From Bacteroidaceae bacterium (lineage in GTDB: Bacteria > Bacteroidota > Bacteroidia > Bacteroidales > Bacteroidaceae): a stretch of DNA of 50,063 nucleotides. The DNA lies in contig JAFOCD010000175.1 of NCBI GenBank assembly GCA_017381475.1, forward strand, positions 1 to 50,063. Reading direction: 5' to 3'. Both the position numbers and the translations under genes were made by a program. Positions 10,263 to 19,888 of this stretch are shown here, in pieces. The notes under the pieces are model-generated. The model did not search any database. It was not told the DNA's origin and saw only the letters and a list, made by a program, of their open reading frames with translations. Positions within the stretch are counted from its first letter, which is position 1, and every line of letters starts with the position of its first letter.

Positions 10263-13200
10263 ATGAGCAAGCGCACATCAATACTTTTAACCCTACTTTT
10301 CGCGACAATGACAATTTTCGCGCAGGGTGTTGTGCGCAACGACTCGATACGCAAAGCCGCAAGGGGAAATAGCAGAACAACAAACAGAGAAGTCACACAA
10401 GATACCATTGCTGCACGCTACCCAGTGGCGGAGACTACCCCAACAAACCTCGACGATATCCAACAGCGCACGCTGAACCTGAGAAGACCGACAAACATTG
10501 TCACTGACACAGTCTACAACGAGGAGGAGAGCACATACCAGCTGAACACACGCCTTGGCAAGGGCTCACTCCTCACCGCACCGATACTGCTCACCCCCGA
10601 GGAGTATGCAAAGTGGCAGGAAAAGAACATGATGAACAGGTTCTTCAAGAAGAAGAACAACGAGTTGTGGGAGAGTTCAAAAAGCAAGAACAAGTTCGAC
10701 TTTACCGACATGCACTTTGACCTGGGGCCTGCCGAGAAAATTTTCGGCCCCGGTGGCGTGCGCGTGAAGACACAGGGTAATGCCGAATTGAAAATCGGTT
10801 ACTCGATACAGACCATAGACAACCCAGCCCTTCCCTCGCGAAGCCGCATGACCAACAGTTTCGACTTTGACGAGAAGATAAACCTGAATGTAAGGGGCAG
10901 CATTGGTGACAAAATGAACATGGACTTCAACTACAACACTGAGGCCACATTCAGTTACGACGCAAAGAAAATCAACCTGAAATATGACGGCAAGGAGGAT
11001 GAGATTGTCAAGTTACTTGAAGCTGGTAATGTATCGTTCCCCACAAACTCTAGCCTCATCAAGGGCGCATCATCGCTTTTTGGCGTAAGGGCCGACCTGC
11101 AGTTCGGAAAGCTTCTGCTGCAGACAGTTGTCTCTCAAAAGACATCGAACAGCACTGTAGTGAACTCCAAAGGCGGCACACAGCTCACGACATTCGAAAT
11201 TGAGATTACCAATTACGACGAGAACAAGCACTTCTTCCTAGCACACTACTTCCGCGATAACTATGACCGTTCAATGTCGCAGTTGCCTACAATCCTCTCG
11301 GGAATAAACATCAACCGCATTGAGGTGTGGGTTACCAACAAGACAAGCGACTATAACAACCCACGCAATCTTGTTGCCTTTACCGACATTGCCGAGAACC
11401 GCCACATAAGCAACCCTGCGTGGAACGCAAGCGGCAGTGCGGCAATCCCACACAACAACGCCAACGACCTGTATGCGCAGATGAGCACTACATATTCCGG
11501 GGTACGAGACATTGACCAGGCCAACAATATCCTGAATAACATAGACGGCATTAACGGCGGGCGCGACTACGAGAAGCTGTCGAATGCCAGACTGCTGTCA
11601 TCTTCGGAATATACCCTGAACCGCGAACTTGGTTTCATTTCGTTGAAGACACCACTCCGCGCCGACGAGGTTCTTGCTGTTGCATACGAATACACATACG
11701 GCGGACAGACCTATCAGGTAGGTGAGTTCTCGAACGATGTAAAGGAGTCAAAGACCACGCTCTATGTAAAACTCATCAAGCCAAATGCCTGCTCACCCAA
11801 TAATGGTTGTTGGGACCTGATGATGAAGAATGTCTATGCATTGGGCACACGCAACCTGCAGAGCACCAGTTTCAAGCTCGATGTATATTATGCAAGCGAC
11901 AGCCTGGGAACCAACATCACATACCTGCCCGAAGCTGAGCTTAAGGGCAGGACGCTGCTACAGTTGCTTGCACTCGACAGGCTCGACAGCAACAACAGCA
12001 AGGAGAACCCCAATGGTGTATTCGACTTCATACAGGGATACACTGTAGACGCTGCATCGGGACGAATATTCTTCCCTTCGGTAGAGCCATTCGGCAGTTA
12101 CCTGGAAAGCAAGATAGAGAATCCGTCGCTTGCCGGCAAGTATGTATTCCATGAACTCTATGACTCGACAAAAACCATAGCAAAACAGATTGCCGAGAAA
12201 GACAAGTTCTACCTCATTGGAGAATACACCGGAACGGCTGCCAATGTAATCCAGACCGGTTCAACCAACATTCCGCGAGGTTCGGTAGTGGTAACTGCCG
12301 GCGGCGTCACACTCGTTGAGAACAGCGACTACCAGGTGGACTATGCATCGGGAACTGTAACAATCCTGAACCAGAACATCATCGATGCCGGCACAAATGT
12401 ACAGGTATCACTTGAGAGCAACACGACATTCAACATGCAGCGCAAGACCGTGTTGGGATTGAACTGGAAGTATGATTTCTCGGATGACTTCAAGTTCGGT
12501 GGTACGCTCATGTCACTATCCGAGAAGCCATTGACTTCAAAGGTTGACATGGGTTCTGAGCCTTTGCAGAACTTCCTATGGGGTTTCAATCTTTCATGGA
12601 AAAAACAGAGCCAGTGGCTCACGAACATGATTGACCGCCTGCCACTTATCAGCTGTACAGAGCCATCATCAATAAGCCTATCGGCCGAATTCGCAAGACT
12701 TGAGGCCGGCACATCAGAAGAGGTGCAGAGCGAGGCATCATACATTGACGACTTTGAGAACACCGAAAACGGCATAGACATCTCATCACCGTCACAATGG
12801 ATGCTGTCGTCACTGCCATACGGCATGCCCTACAGCAACCTAACCAATGACATACGCACCGGTTACAACCGCGCACGCATCAGCTGGTACACTATTGACC
12901 CGCTTTTCACACGCCGCAGTTCTTCACTGACACCGGCACACATAAAGAGCGATATTGAACAGCTCTCGAACCATTATGTACGCGAAGTATATGAGCGCGA
13001 ACTATACCCCAACAAGGAGTCTACATACGGCGAGTCATCGACACTCTCGCTCTTGAATGTGACATACTACCCTAACGAGCGAGGTCCCTACAACCTTGAC
13101 ACAGATGTCGATTTTGAAGGAAAGCTCAACGACCCGGCAAAACGTTGGGGCGGTATCACACGCATGCTCACAACAACCGACTTCGAAGGCGCAAACATAC

Positions 13201-16200
13201 AGTATATAGAGTTCTGGATGCTTGACCCCTTCATCTATGAACAGAGCGGAATGGGCGGAGACCTCTACTTCAACCTTGGCGAGGTGTCGGAGGACATTCT
13301 CAAGGACAGCAAGAAGTTCTACGAAAACGGTTTGCCTGCCAACGGCAATAACTATGAGTTTGAGGAGACTGCATGGGGACGCGTTCCAACAAACACCAGC
13401 CTTGTATATGCATTTGACAACAACTCCGAGAGTCGTGACCAGCAGGATACCGGACTCAACGGACTCAACAGCGCCGACGAGGCAGAGTACGCCACATATA
13501 AAGCATATCTTGATGCTATAAGAGGCCGCGTGCGCCAGGAGGTGTATGACAGTATCGCTGCCGACCCGGCCGGTGACAACTATCACTATTTCCGTGGCAG
13601 CGACTACGACGCTGCACAGCGAGGCATCATCGAGCGTTACAAATACTTCAACAACAGTGAGGGCAACTCCCCAAGCGACTCGGGCAGCGACTATAGCAGT
13701 GCGGCAAAGACAACTCCCGATGTTGAGGATGCGAACCAGGACTTCACTATGGACGAGTATGAGAATTTCTTCCAATACAAGATATCACTGCGTCCCGAGG
13801 ACATGCAGATTGGCCGCAACTACATCACGGACAAGCGCACCGTGACCACCAAACTGCGAAACGGCAACAGCGAGAGCGTGAACTGGTACAAGTTCCGCAT
13901 CCCTATTGACGAATATGAGAAGGCTGTGGGTTCTATACGCGACTTTACATCCATACGCTTTATCCGCATGTACATGACGCAGTTCCAGAAACCAATCACA
14001 CTGCGATTCGCAACCATGAAACTTGTGCGCGGAGACTGGCGTCCCTACTTGCAGCCCATTGCATCAAAGAACAATCTTGCACCTACCATGTCGGGAGAAT
14101 TCACGACATCGGCAGTAAGCATTGAGGAACATGGCGACCGCAAGCCTGTGAATTATGTATTGCCACCGGGAGTGACACGAATCATTGACCCTAGCCAGCC
14201 ACAGCTACGCCAAGACAATGAGCAGGCTCTGGCATTGAACATCAACAACCTTGGCAGCAAGGAGAGCCGTGCCGTGTACAAGAAGAGCAACCTTGATATA
14301 CGCCAGTATGAGCGTATACAGCTGTTCATACATGCCGAAGCACCGGAGATTGATGCCACACTGCTCAAGAACAATGACATGTCGCTGTTCGTGAGGTTCG
14401 GTTCGGACTACAAGAGCAACTACTACGAATATGAGGTGCCGCTTACCGTGACACCCCATGGCTCATATGACGGCAACAGCACTGCTGCCGCATCGGTAGT
14501 GTGGCCACAGGAGAACATGATTGACATTCCACTGAGAAGGCTCACCGAGATAAAGACACGCCGCAACACGCTGCGCAACAGCAATGCCGAGGGCGTGACC
14601 AACACCACCATATACAGCGAGTATGACAGCGAGACTCCAAAGAACAGGATAAGCATTGTGGGAAGCCCATCGCTTGGGCAGGTAAAGGTGATGATGATTG
14701 GTGTGCGCAACAATAGCTCAAGCAGCAAATCGGCAATCATCTGGGTCAACGAGATGCGCCTCATTGGCTTCAACAACAAGAGTGGTTGGGCTGCACAGGG
14801 TAACCTGAACATCAAGCTCAGCGACCTTGGTTCGTTTGCAGCACAAGGAAAGATAGAGACTGCCGGTTTCGGTGGACTTGAAGAAAAACTATCGGCGCGC
14901 CGCACCGATGACTACTACCGCTACTCACTCACGGGAACAGTCGATTTCGGCCGCTTCCTGCCACGCTCGTTCAAGGTAACAGTACCCACATACTATTCGT
15001 TCACCGAGGAGGTTACATCGCCGCTCTACAGCCCGTTCGATACCGACCTTCAACTGAACGATGTGCTCGACTCATATGACGATGCTGGTAGCGACTCGCT
15101 CAGAAACATCGCCGAGGTGCATTCTGTAATACGGAATTTCAGCATCAGCAACGCCAAAATCAACATCTCGAGCAAGACACCGATGCCATATGACCCGGCA
15201 AACCTCAGTTTCAGTTTCTCACACGCCAGAACCGACAACAGCGGTAGCACCATAAGTTGGGAGAACAGGGTCAACTGGAAGGCATCGCTCAGCTATAACT
15301 ATTCGAGCCCGATAAAGACCATCAAGCCATTCAGCAAGCTCAAGAGCAAGTCAAAGTGGCTCAAGATAATGAAAGATTGGGGCATAAACCCATTGCCGCA
15401 GACATTGGCGCTGAACACTGACATGACACGCACTTACCACGAGTTGCAACGCCGTGACCTGCAGGCAATTCAGGAGAACAACAACATTCCGCTCACCTTC
15501 TCACAGCAGTTCTATTGGAACCGCTCAATGGCATTGAAGTGGGACCCCACAACCAACCTCAGGATGAGCCTGAACACAGGTACTAATGCCGAGGTTGAAG
15601 AGCCTTTCGTGCCTGTAAACAAAGAGATGTACCCCAATGAGTACGCAGCCTGGAAGGACTCAGTAAAGCACAGCCTGCAAAGTTTCGGAACCCCACTTGC
15701 CTACCAGCAGAGTTTCAATGCGTCATATACCCTGCCGCTGAACAAGCTACCGATATTTGAGTGGTTGACAGCCGACGGTTCATACGCTGCAACATACAAT
15801 TGGCAAAGAGGCAACAGCATTGCCGGAGTAAATGTCGGCAACAATATTGCCAACAAGCGCAACATAACTTTGAAGGCAAGCATGAACTTTGAGAAGCTGT
15901 ACAATCTTGTCCCCTACCTCGAGGAGACAAACAAGCGTTTTGCAAGCAGCAACAAGAACAGCAAATCAAAAAAGAGCACCAAGCCAAAGGTTGAAAAGCC
16001 AAAGGCATTTACCAAGGAGGTACATCTTAAGACTGACACCACAACGACCATCACACACAACCTGAAGAACAGGAAGCTCGAGGTGATGGCACGTACCAAG
16101 AATGGAGAGAAATACAAGCTCAAATACAAGGTTCTTGACGAAAACAAGATTGTTATCAAGAACAAGGACACCCTCAACATCAAGGTAACCATTACAGCCA

Positions 16201-17642
16201 AGCCAAAGAACGCCGAACGCAGCAATTTTGCCAAGGCCATGCAATACCCCGTACGAATGTTGATGATGGTTCGCAGTGCATCGATAAACTATACCAACGC
16301 ATACGCCATGAACCTGCCAGGATTCCTGCCTAGTGCCGGTGATGTATTCGGCCAAAAGAAGGTCGACGGCCTCTATGCACCTGGAGTAGACTTTGCTTTC
16401 GGTCTCATTGACGACAGCTATCTGGCAAAGGCGCAAAAACGCAATTGGTTGCTACGTAGCGACAGCATTGCCTCAATGGCAACATCGACCGCAGCAGAAG
16501 ACCTGCAGGCACGCATGACACTTGAACCTTTCAGGGATTTCAAGATTGACCTGAATGCAAGTTGGACACGCAACCAGAGCAAGAGTATACAGTTCATGTT
16601 TGATGGCATGCCAACCAATGAGTCAGGCGGTTTCAACATGACCACAATCACCATAGGCACATCATTTGGCGGCGGTAGCGCAAGCAACAACTACCAGTCA
16701 AGTGTGTATGACAAGTTCATTGGCAAACTTGAAAGCCGTCGTCAGGGGCTTGAAGACACATATAAGGAGAGTGTGTACCCAGTATCGAGCACTCTAGCAG
16801 GACAGAAGTATGACCCGGCAAACGGCGGCGTCGACAAATATTCGGCCGATGTGATGATACCGGCCTTCCTTGACGCATATACCGGCATTGACGGCAACGA
16901 TATTTTCCCAAGCATGCTAAGCATGCTCCCTAACTGGAAAATAAAGTATTCGGGCCTCTCAAAACTGCCATTCTTTGAGAAGTATTTCAAGAGTGTAAAC
17001 ATTGAGCATGGCTATAAGAGTGTATATGCAGTAGGTGCATACAGCACGTACGCTACATACATGGAATACAGCCGCGGCATTGGTTTTGTAAACAATACAA
17101 CCACAGGCCTGCCAATACCAAGCAGCCGCTACAACATTGGTTCTGTATCAATAAATGAAAGCTTCTCGCCACTCATTGGACTTGATGTTACTACCCATAA
17201 TAACCTTACAATTGGTGCAAAGTACATAAAGTCACGAATGATAAACCTGAGCCTCACAGCAATACAGATGGTGGAGACACAGAACCAGGAGATTGCATTC
17301 AACTTGGGCTACAAGATTCTTAATGTCAAACTGTTCGGTGGCGGCAACAAGGCAAGCAAGAGCAAGCAGAAGAACAGCGGCAATGACATCAACATTCGCG
17401 CAGACTTCTCGTTCAAGAACCAGTCATCAATCTGCCGTAACATAGACAAGGGTACAACACAGGCAACAAGCGGAAACAAGTCGTTCAACTACTCCGTGAC
17501 TGCCGACTATGCATACAGCAAGATGCTGACATTCAGCCTCTATTTTGACAGACAAAAGACAATACCGCTTATATCAACAAGTTCATACCCCACCACAACA
17601 ACAGACTTTGGCATAAGCATGAAATTCTCACTTACAAGATAA
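10263..17642 (+). CDS. sprA: type IX secretion / gliding protein SprA, giant outer-membrane translocon
   Basis: At 2459 residues this is by far the largest gene here. SprA forms the outer-membrane barrel through which the type IX secretion system exports proteins with C-terminal sorting domains. A signal peptide covers residues 1-20 (ending IFAQG). The N-terminal part has the family's GPGGVRVKTQGNAELKIG region, followed by IGDKMNMDFNYNTEATFSYD. Many amphipathic beta strands fill the rest and the protein ends in an aromatic-rich strand (ISMKFSLTR). A lysine-rich segment sits near residues 1897-1915. The length fits the family. Other T9SS genes (porK/L/M/N, sov partners) are absent from the window, which is usual because they lie elsewhere. 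Translation may be coupled with the YkuD gene, whose ATG is 2 nt past the stop. Confidence 0.93.
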   Translation: MSKRTSILLTLLFATMTIFAQGVVRNDSIRKAARGNSRTTNREVTQDTIAARYPVAETTPTNLDDIQQRTLNLRRPTNIVTDTVYNEEESTYQLNTRLGKGSLLTAPILLTPEEYAKWQEKNMMNRFFKKKNNELWESSKSKNKFDFTDMHFDLGPAEKIFGPGGVRVKTQGNAELKIGYSIQTIDNPALPSRSRMTNSFDFDEKINLNVRGSIGDKMNMDFNYNTEATFSYDAKKINLKYDGKEDEIVKLLEAGNVSFPTNSSLIKGASSLFGVRADLQFGKLLLQTVVSQKTSNSTVVNSKGGTQLTTFEIEITNYDENKHFFLAHYFRDNYDRSMSQLPTILSGININRIEVWVTNKTSDYNNPRNLVAFTDIAENRHISNPAWNASGSAAIPHNNANDLYAQMSTTYSGVRDIDQANNILNNIDGINGGRDYEKLSNARLLSSSEYTLNRELGFISLKTPLRADEVLAVAYEYTYGGQTYQVGEFSNDVKESKTTLYVKLIKPNACSPNNGCWDLMMKNVYALGTRNLQSTSFKLDVYYASDSLGTNITYLPEAELKGRTLLQLLALDRLDSNNSKENPNGVFDFIQGYTVDAASGRIFFPSVEPFGSYLESKIENPSLAGKYVFHELYDSTKTIAKQIAEKDKFYLIGEYTGTAANVIQTGSTNIPRGSVVVTAGGVTLVENSDYQVDYASGTVTILNQNIIDAGTNVQVSLESNTTFNMQRKTVLGLNWKYDFSDDFKFGGTLMSLSEKPLTSKVDMGSEPLQNFLWGFNLSWKKQSQWLTNMIDRLPLISCTEPSSISLSAEFARLEAGTSEEVQSEASYIDDFENTENGIDISSPSQWMLSSLPYGMPYSNLTNDIRTGYNRARISWYTIDPLFTRRSSSLTPAHIKSDIEQLSNHYVREVYERELYPNKESTYGESSTLSLLNVTYYPNERGPYNLDTDVDFEGKLNDPAKRWGGITRMLTTTDFEGANIQYIEFWMLDPFIYEQSGMGGDLYFNLGEVSEDILKDSKKFYENGLPANGNNYEFEETAWGRVPTNTSLVYAFDNNSESRDQQDTGLNGLNSADEAEYATYKAYLDAIRGRVRQEVYDSIAADPAGDNYHYFRGSDYDAAQRGIIERYKYFNNSEGNSPSDSGSDYSSAAKTTPDVEDANQDFTMDEYENFFQYKISLRPEDMQIGRNYITDKRTVTTKLRNGNSESVNWYKFRIPIDEYEKAVGSIRDFTSIRFIRMYMTQFQKPITLRFATMKLVRGDWRPYLQPIASKNNLAPTMSGEFTTSAVSIEEHGDRKPVNYVLPPGVTRIIDPSQPQLRQDNEQALALNINNLGSKESRAVYKKSNLDIRQYERIQLFIHAEAPEIDATLLKNNDMSLFVRFGSDYKSNYYEYEVPLTVTPHGSYDGNSTAAASVVWPQENMIDIPLRRLTEIKTRRNTLRNSNAEGVTNTTIYSEYDSETPKNRISIVGSPSLGQVKVMMIGVRNNSSSSKSAIIWVNEMRLIGFNNKSGWAAQGNLNIKLSDLGSFAAQGKIETAGFGGLEEKLSARRTDDYYRYSLTGTVDFGRFLPRSFKVTVPTYYSFTEEVTSPLYSPFDTDLQLNDVLDSYDDAGSDSLRNIAEVHSVIRNFSISNAKINISSKTPMPYDPANLSFSFSHARTDNSGSTISWENRVNWKASLSYNYSSPIKTIKPFSKLKSKSKWLKIMKDWGINPLPQTLALNTDMTRTYHELQRRDLQAIQENNNIPLTFSQQFYWNRSMALKWDPTTNLRMSLNTGTNAEVEEPFVPVNKEMYPNEYAAWKDSVKHSLQSFGTPLAYQQSFNASYTLPLNKLPIFEWLTADGSYAATYNWQRGNSIAGVNVGNNIANKRNITLKASMNFEKLYNLVPYLEETNKRFASSNKNSKSKKSTKPKVEKPKAFTKEVHLKTDTTTTITHNLKNRKLEVMARTKNGEKYKLKYKVLDENKIVIKNKDTLNIKVTITAKPKNAERSNFAKAMQYPVRMLMMVRSASINYTNAYAMNLPGFLPSAGDVFGQKKVDGLYAPGVDFAFGLIDDSYLAKAQKRNWLLRSDSIASMATSTAAEDLQARMTLEPFRDFKIDLNASWTRNQSKSIQFMFDGMPTNESGGFNMTTITIGTSFGGGSASNNYQSSVYDKFIGKLESRRQGLEDTYKESVYPVSSTLAGQKYDPANGGVDKYSADVMIPAFLDAYTGIDGNDIFPSMLSMLPNWKIKYSGLSKLPFFEKYFKSVNIEHGYKSVYAVGAYSTYATYMEYSRGIGFVNNTTTGLPIPSSRYNIGSVSINESFSPLIGLDVTTHNNLTIGAKYIKSRMINLSLTAIQMVETQNQEIAFNLGYKILNVKLFGGGNKASKSKQKNSGNDINIRADFSFKNQSSICRNIDKGTTQATSGNKSFNYSVTADYAYSKMLTFSLYFDRQKTIPLISTSSYPTTTTDFGISMKFSLTR

Positions 17643-17644
17643 TA

Positions 17645-18121
17645 ATGACCATGAAAAAACTGTTTGCAATAACAATACTCGCAGCAATGCCGTTGCTCGC
17701 ACTCTGCGGAAACCGTATTATTGTATCAAAAAAGGCGTTGATGCTATATGTTGTCAACGAACAGAGCGACACCATTTTCCAGCGCCCCATAGCCTGCGGC
17801 GAGAATTTGGGAAACAAGACCATGATTGGTGACAAGAAGACCCCCGAGGGTGATTTCAAGATAAAGAAGATGTATGATGCGACATCGTGGAAGCACGACT
17901 TTGGCGACGGACAAGGCATGCGACTTGGGGCATACGGGCCACTCTTTTTCAGGCTCAATGTACCAGGCTTCAACGACATTGGCATTCACGGCACAATCTT
18001 CCCCGAAAGCATTGGCACCCGCAGCAGCGAGGGATGCATAAGAATGAGAAACGAGGATATCAAGGCGCTTTATAAGTATTGTTACATTGGCATGCCGGTA
18101 ACAATAGAAAAGGATGAATAA
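17645..18121 (+). CDS. L,D-transpeptidase (YkuD) family protein
   Basis: A 158-residue exported protein with a YkuD catalytic domain, a fold that crosslinks or trims peptidoglycan in the periplasm. The signature is complete: His115 in GIHGT and Cys131 in SSEGCIRM. A signal peptide covers the first 20 residues (ending LLALC). Two starts are possible, ATG 17645 or ATG 17651 (MKKLF), and the second gives a cleaner signal peptide. It follows sprA by 2 nt, so it is likely in the same transcript as ruvA and sprA. No extra peptidoglycan-binding domain is present. Whether it makes crosslinks or attaches proteins is not shown by sequence. Confidence 0.88.
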   Translation: MTMKKLFAITILAAMPLLALCGNRIIVSKKALMLYVVNEQSDTIFQRPIACGENLGNKTMIGDKKTPEGDFKIKKMYDATSWKHDFGDGQGMRLGAYGPLFFRLNVPGFNDIGIHGTIFPESIGTRSSEGCIRMRNEDIKALYKYCYIGMPVTIEKDE

Positions 18122-18132
18122 CAGCAAAAACG

Positions 18133-18158
18133 AGCGCAAGTGCAATCGCACTGGCGCT
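18133..18158 (+). terminator. hairpin after the YkuD gene, weak terminator candidate
   Basis: AGCGC (18133-18137) and AGTGC (18139-18143) pair with GCACT (18148-18152) and GCGCT (18154-18158), with one A/G mismatch and loop AATC. No T-run follows, so its role in termination is uncertain. Confidence 0.4.
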
Positions 18159-18180
18159 TAATATATCGCCAACCTCAAAC

Positions 18181-18215
18181 TTGCTGGCCTTGCGGCCCTC
18201 AAGGTACTTTTAGAC
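18181..18215 (+). pseudogene. collapsed inverted copy of the tRNA-Arg ends
   Basis: TTGCTGGCCTTG at 18181-18192 equals, on the opposite strand, the 5' flank and first bases of the tRNA-Arg gene (18335-18324). AGGTACTT at 18202-18209 equals the tRNA's 3' end and flank. Between them the tRNA body is missing and seven bases, CGGCCCT, remain. GCCTTG and CAAGGT can still pair as a mini acceptor stem. The downstream flank also matches (see the 19-bp inverted repeat). This looks like an inverted duplication that lost the tRNA body; chance similarity is the alternative. Confidence 0.45.
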
Positions 18216-18257
18216 CTTATAAAAAATGCTAACCATTTGGTTAGCATTTTTTATAAG
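18216..18257 (-). terminator. 19-bp perfect stem, tRNA-Arg terminator
   Basis: The arm at 18216-18234 is the exact inverse complement of 18239-18257, with loop ATTT. In the minus direction it begins one base after the discriminator base of tRNA-Arg. Its AT-rich end supplies T residues, so it probably ends tRNA transcription. It also faces the YkuD gene. Confidence 0.7.
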
Positions 18258-18329
18258 TACCTCGGTCGGGAATCGAACCCGAATCTAATCTTTAGGAGAG
18301 ACTTATTCTATCCATTGAACTACCAAGGC
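18258..18329 (-). tRNA. tRNA-Arg (anticodon CCT)
   Basis: The minus strand folds as a full cloverleaf. The acceptor is GCCTTGG/CCGAGGT, the D arm GTTC-AATGGATA-GAAT, the anticodon arm AGTCT-CTCCTAA-AGATT (anticodon CCT), the variable loop AGAT, and the T arm TCGGG-TTCGATT-CCCGA, with discriminator A. CCA is not encoded and must be added by the CCA-adding enzyme, one of which is encoded at 28192. It reads the rare AGG codon. Confidence 0.93.
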
Positions 18330-18356
18330 CAGCAACAGTAAACCTGTTTTGCACCG

Positions 18357-18388
18357 CGAAGATACAACAATTATTCGCAAACTTCAAA
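18357..18388 (-). promoter_or_regulatory. promoter of tRNA-Arg
   Basis: On the minus strand TTTG (18388-18385) is followed after 20 nt by TATCTTCG (18364-18357), one mismatch from TAnnTTTG. Transcription would start near 18350, about 20 nt before the mature tRNA. Confidence 0.6.
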
Positions 18389-18541
18389 TGCTTGATAGCA
18401 TTTTAATCGCAAGACTTCCTTTTTTCTCGCCCAAGTGCCGCTACAGTCCATCAGGCACAGTTTTGAGATATTTTAACAAGTTTTTTTTGACTGCTACTGG
18501 ATAATTGTATTATATTCGCAAACAAACAGATAAACATTTGC
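18389..18541. other. gene-free remainder of the 18122-18541 intergenic stretch
   Basis: I see no gene here. It holds a short hairpin (GTGCC 18435-18439 with GGCAC 18454-18458), followed by a small T-run, and the promoter described at 18486. The rest is AT-rich with no recognisable element. Confidence 0.5.
18486..18518 (+). promoter_or_regulatory. promoter of the TPR gene
   Basis: TTTG at 18486-18489, 21 nt, then TATATTCG at 18511-18518, one mismatch from TAnnTTTG. The ATG follows at 18542. Confidence 0.55.
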
Positions 18542-19333
18542 ATGAGAACAAGACTGACTTTACTTTCACTCTTTTTTGTCATCATAGCCGCAGCACAAAG
18601 TTACAACGAATTCTGCAAAAAAGGCATTGAACATATCAAGTACAACAATTTCAGCGAGGCTACGCTATGCTTTGAAAAGGCGGTAACGCAAAGCAGCAAC
18701 AACCGCGAAAAGGTATATGCACTTGCAAACCTTGCCTACTCGCACCAAGCTGCGGGCAACCTCCCGAAAGCTTTGGAGAATTATGGCAAAGCCTTGGAAC
18801 TTGTACCTAATGAATTGACCCTGTTGCAACAAAGGGCAAATATTTTTCTGCAGATTGACAGCACGGAACTTGCTCTAAAAGACTATAACACCATTCTGCA
18901 ACATGAGCCCAGCAATACCGGCGCGCTATTGTGCAGGGCGCATATCCATACCAACAACGGCAGTTTTGAAAAGGCATGGAAAGACTACAGGGAGTTGCAG
19001 CGATGGTTGCCCGACAATCTTAGCGTACAGCTTGGAATTGCCATGCTTTACCAAAAGGAAAAGCGTTACGACGCAAGCCATATGATAATCTCTAGCCTTA
19101 TTGAGCAGAACCCGACTATTGCCGACCTTTATATCGCACGCAGCAATCTTGAGAGGGAACGCGGCCATAATGAACTTGCGATAATGGATATTGAAAAGGC
19201 TATAGAAATTGACCCGAACAATGCAAACAATTTCCTTCTGCAATCAATCATCTATGAAAAGATGGGCAAGAAAGAGGCTGCAAGGAAGAGTCGCGAGAGA
19301 GCCGCATTGCTTGAAAGCAACAGTGGGTTCTGA
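18542..19333 (+). CDS. secreted tetratricopeptide repeat protein
   Basis: A 263-residue protein with an N-terminal signal peptide (about residues 1-20, ending IAAAQS) and about six tetratricopeptide repeats over nearly the whole mature part. Typical repeat residues are visible in AYSHQAAGNLPKALENYGKA and in IEIDPNNANNFLLQSIIYEK. TPR arrays bind other proteins and have no activity of their own. The partner is unknown. The protein would act in the periplasm or be tethered to the outer membrane, although no lipobox cysteine is present. It has its own promoter and stands alone, with the AraC-type gene starting 109 nt later behind another -7 box. Confidence 0.82.
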   Translation: MRTRLTLLSLFFVIIAAAQSYNEFCKKGIEHIKYNNFSEATLCFEKAVTQSSNNREKVYALANLAYSHQAAGNLPKALENYGKALELVPNELTLLQQRANIFLQIDSTELALKDYNTILQHEPSNTGALLCRAHIHTNNGSFEKAWKDYRELQRWLPDNLSVQLGIAMLYQKEKRYDASHMIISSLIEQNPTIADLYIARSNLERERGHNELAIMDIEKAIEIDPNNANNFLLQSIIYEKMGKKEAARKSRERAALLESNSGF

Positions 19334-19411
19334 CAACTGAACCGGGCACATAATATTCTTTTTTCTAGGAAAAATTTTAACAAACAAGATTCTTTTTACA
19401 AAATTTGGTTG

Positions 19412-19419
19412 TATATTTG
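19412..19419 (+). promoter_or_regulatory. -7 box for the AraC-type gene
   Basis: TATATTTG matches TAnnTTTG exactly, 24 nt before ATG 19443. No clear TTTG is found at the -33 position, where the sequence is T-rich. Confidence 0.5.
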
Positions 19420-19442
19420 GGAAAACATTGAAAACAACCATC

Positions 19443-19877
19443 ATGAAAGAACAGACATCTACTCCATACAACATTAAGGAGAAGCAGGAGAAAAATGCTG
19501 CATACCGTTCACTCATACGTGCAGAGTTAGCCGATGAACTGTATGAGAAAATTCTGAACATCATAATTATTGAGAAGCGCTACCGTAACAAGGATTTCTC
19601 GGCAAAGGAACTTGCCAAGGAATTGTGTACCAATACAAGATATATTTCGGCGGTCATAAACTCGCGCTTCAACACAAACTTCTCGTGCCTCATAAATGAA
19701 TACCGCATAAAGGAGGCGCAACACAAGCTCATAGACAAGAGATTTCAGGAAATGACAATTGAGGAGATTGGCAGCCTTGTAGGCTTTGCCAACCGCCAGT
19801 CATTCTATGCATCGTTCTACCGCGTAATGGGCGAGACACCAAACAACTACCGTCGCAGACACACGACCATTAAGTAA
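19443..19877 (+). CDS. AraC-type helix-turn-helix regulator, short
   Basis: A 144-residue DNA-binding protein consisting mostly of an AraC/XylS-type double helix-turn-helix domain. The first helix-turn-helix is near FSAKELAKELCTNTRYISAVIN. The second carries the family signature EEIGSLVGFANRQSFYASF, followed by the usual PNNYRR end. The N-terminal 40 residues are charged and too short for a ligand-binding domain, so the signal may come from a partner protein. ATG 19443 is chosen. The frame opens at TTG 19428, but that lies at the expected transcription start. It is 11 nt upstream of the AlkD-like gene and probably co-transcribed with it, which might mean it controls its own operon; this is inference. 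Confidence 0.85.
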   Translation: MKEQTSTPYNIKEKQEKNAAYRSLIRAELADELYEKILNIIIIEKRYRNKDFSAKELAKELCTNTRYISAVINSRFNTNFSCLINEYRIKEAQHKLIDKRFQEMTIEEIGSLVGFANRQSFYASFYRVMGETPNNYRRRHTTIK

Positions 19878-19888
19878 AGACTAGTACA

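Noticed and set aside
9499..10383. Minus-strand frame of 294 codons opposite ruvA
   Set aside because: ruvA on the other strand is a clear family member with full motifs; the antisense frame has no recognisable protein.
13035..13775. Minus-strand frame of 246 codons inside sprA
   Set aside because: It is a shadow of a long, well-supported gene.
18181..18257. A second functional tRNA on the plus strand
   Set aside because: D, anticodon and T arms are absent; only the ends remain.
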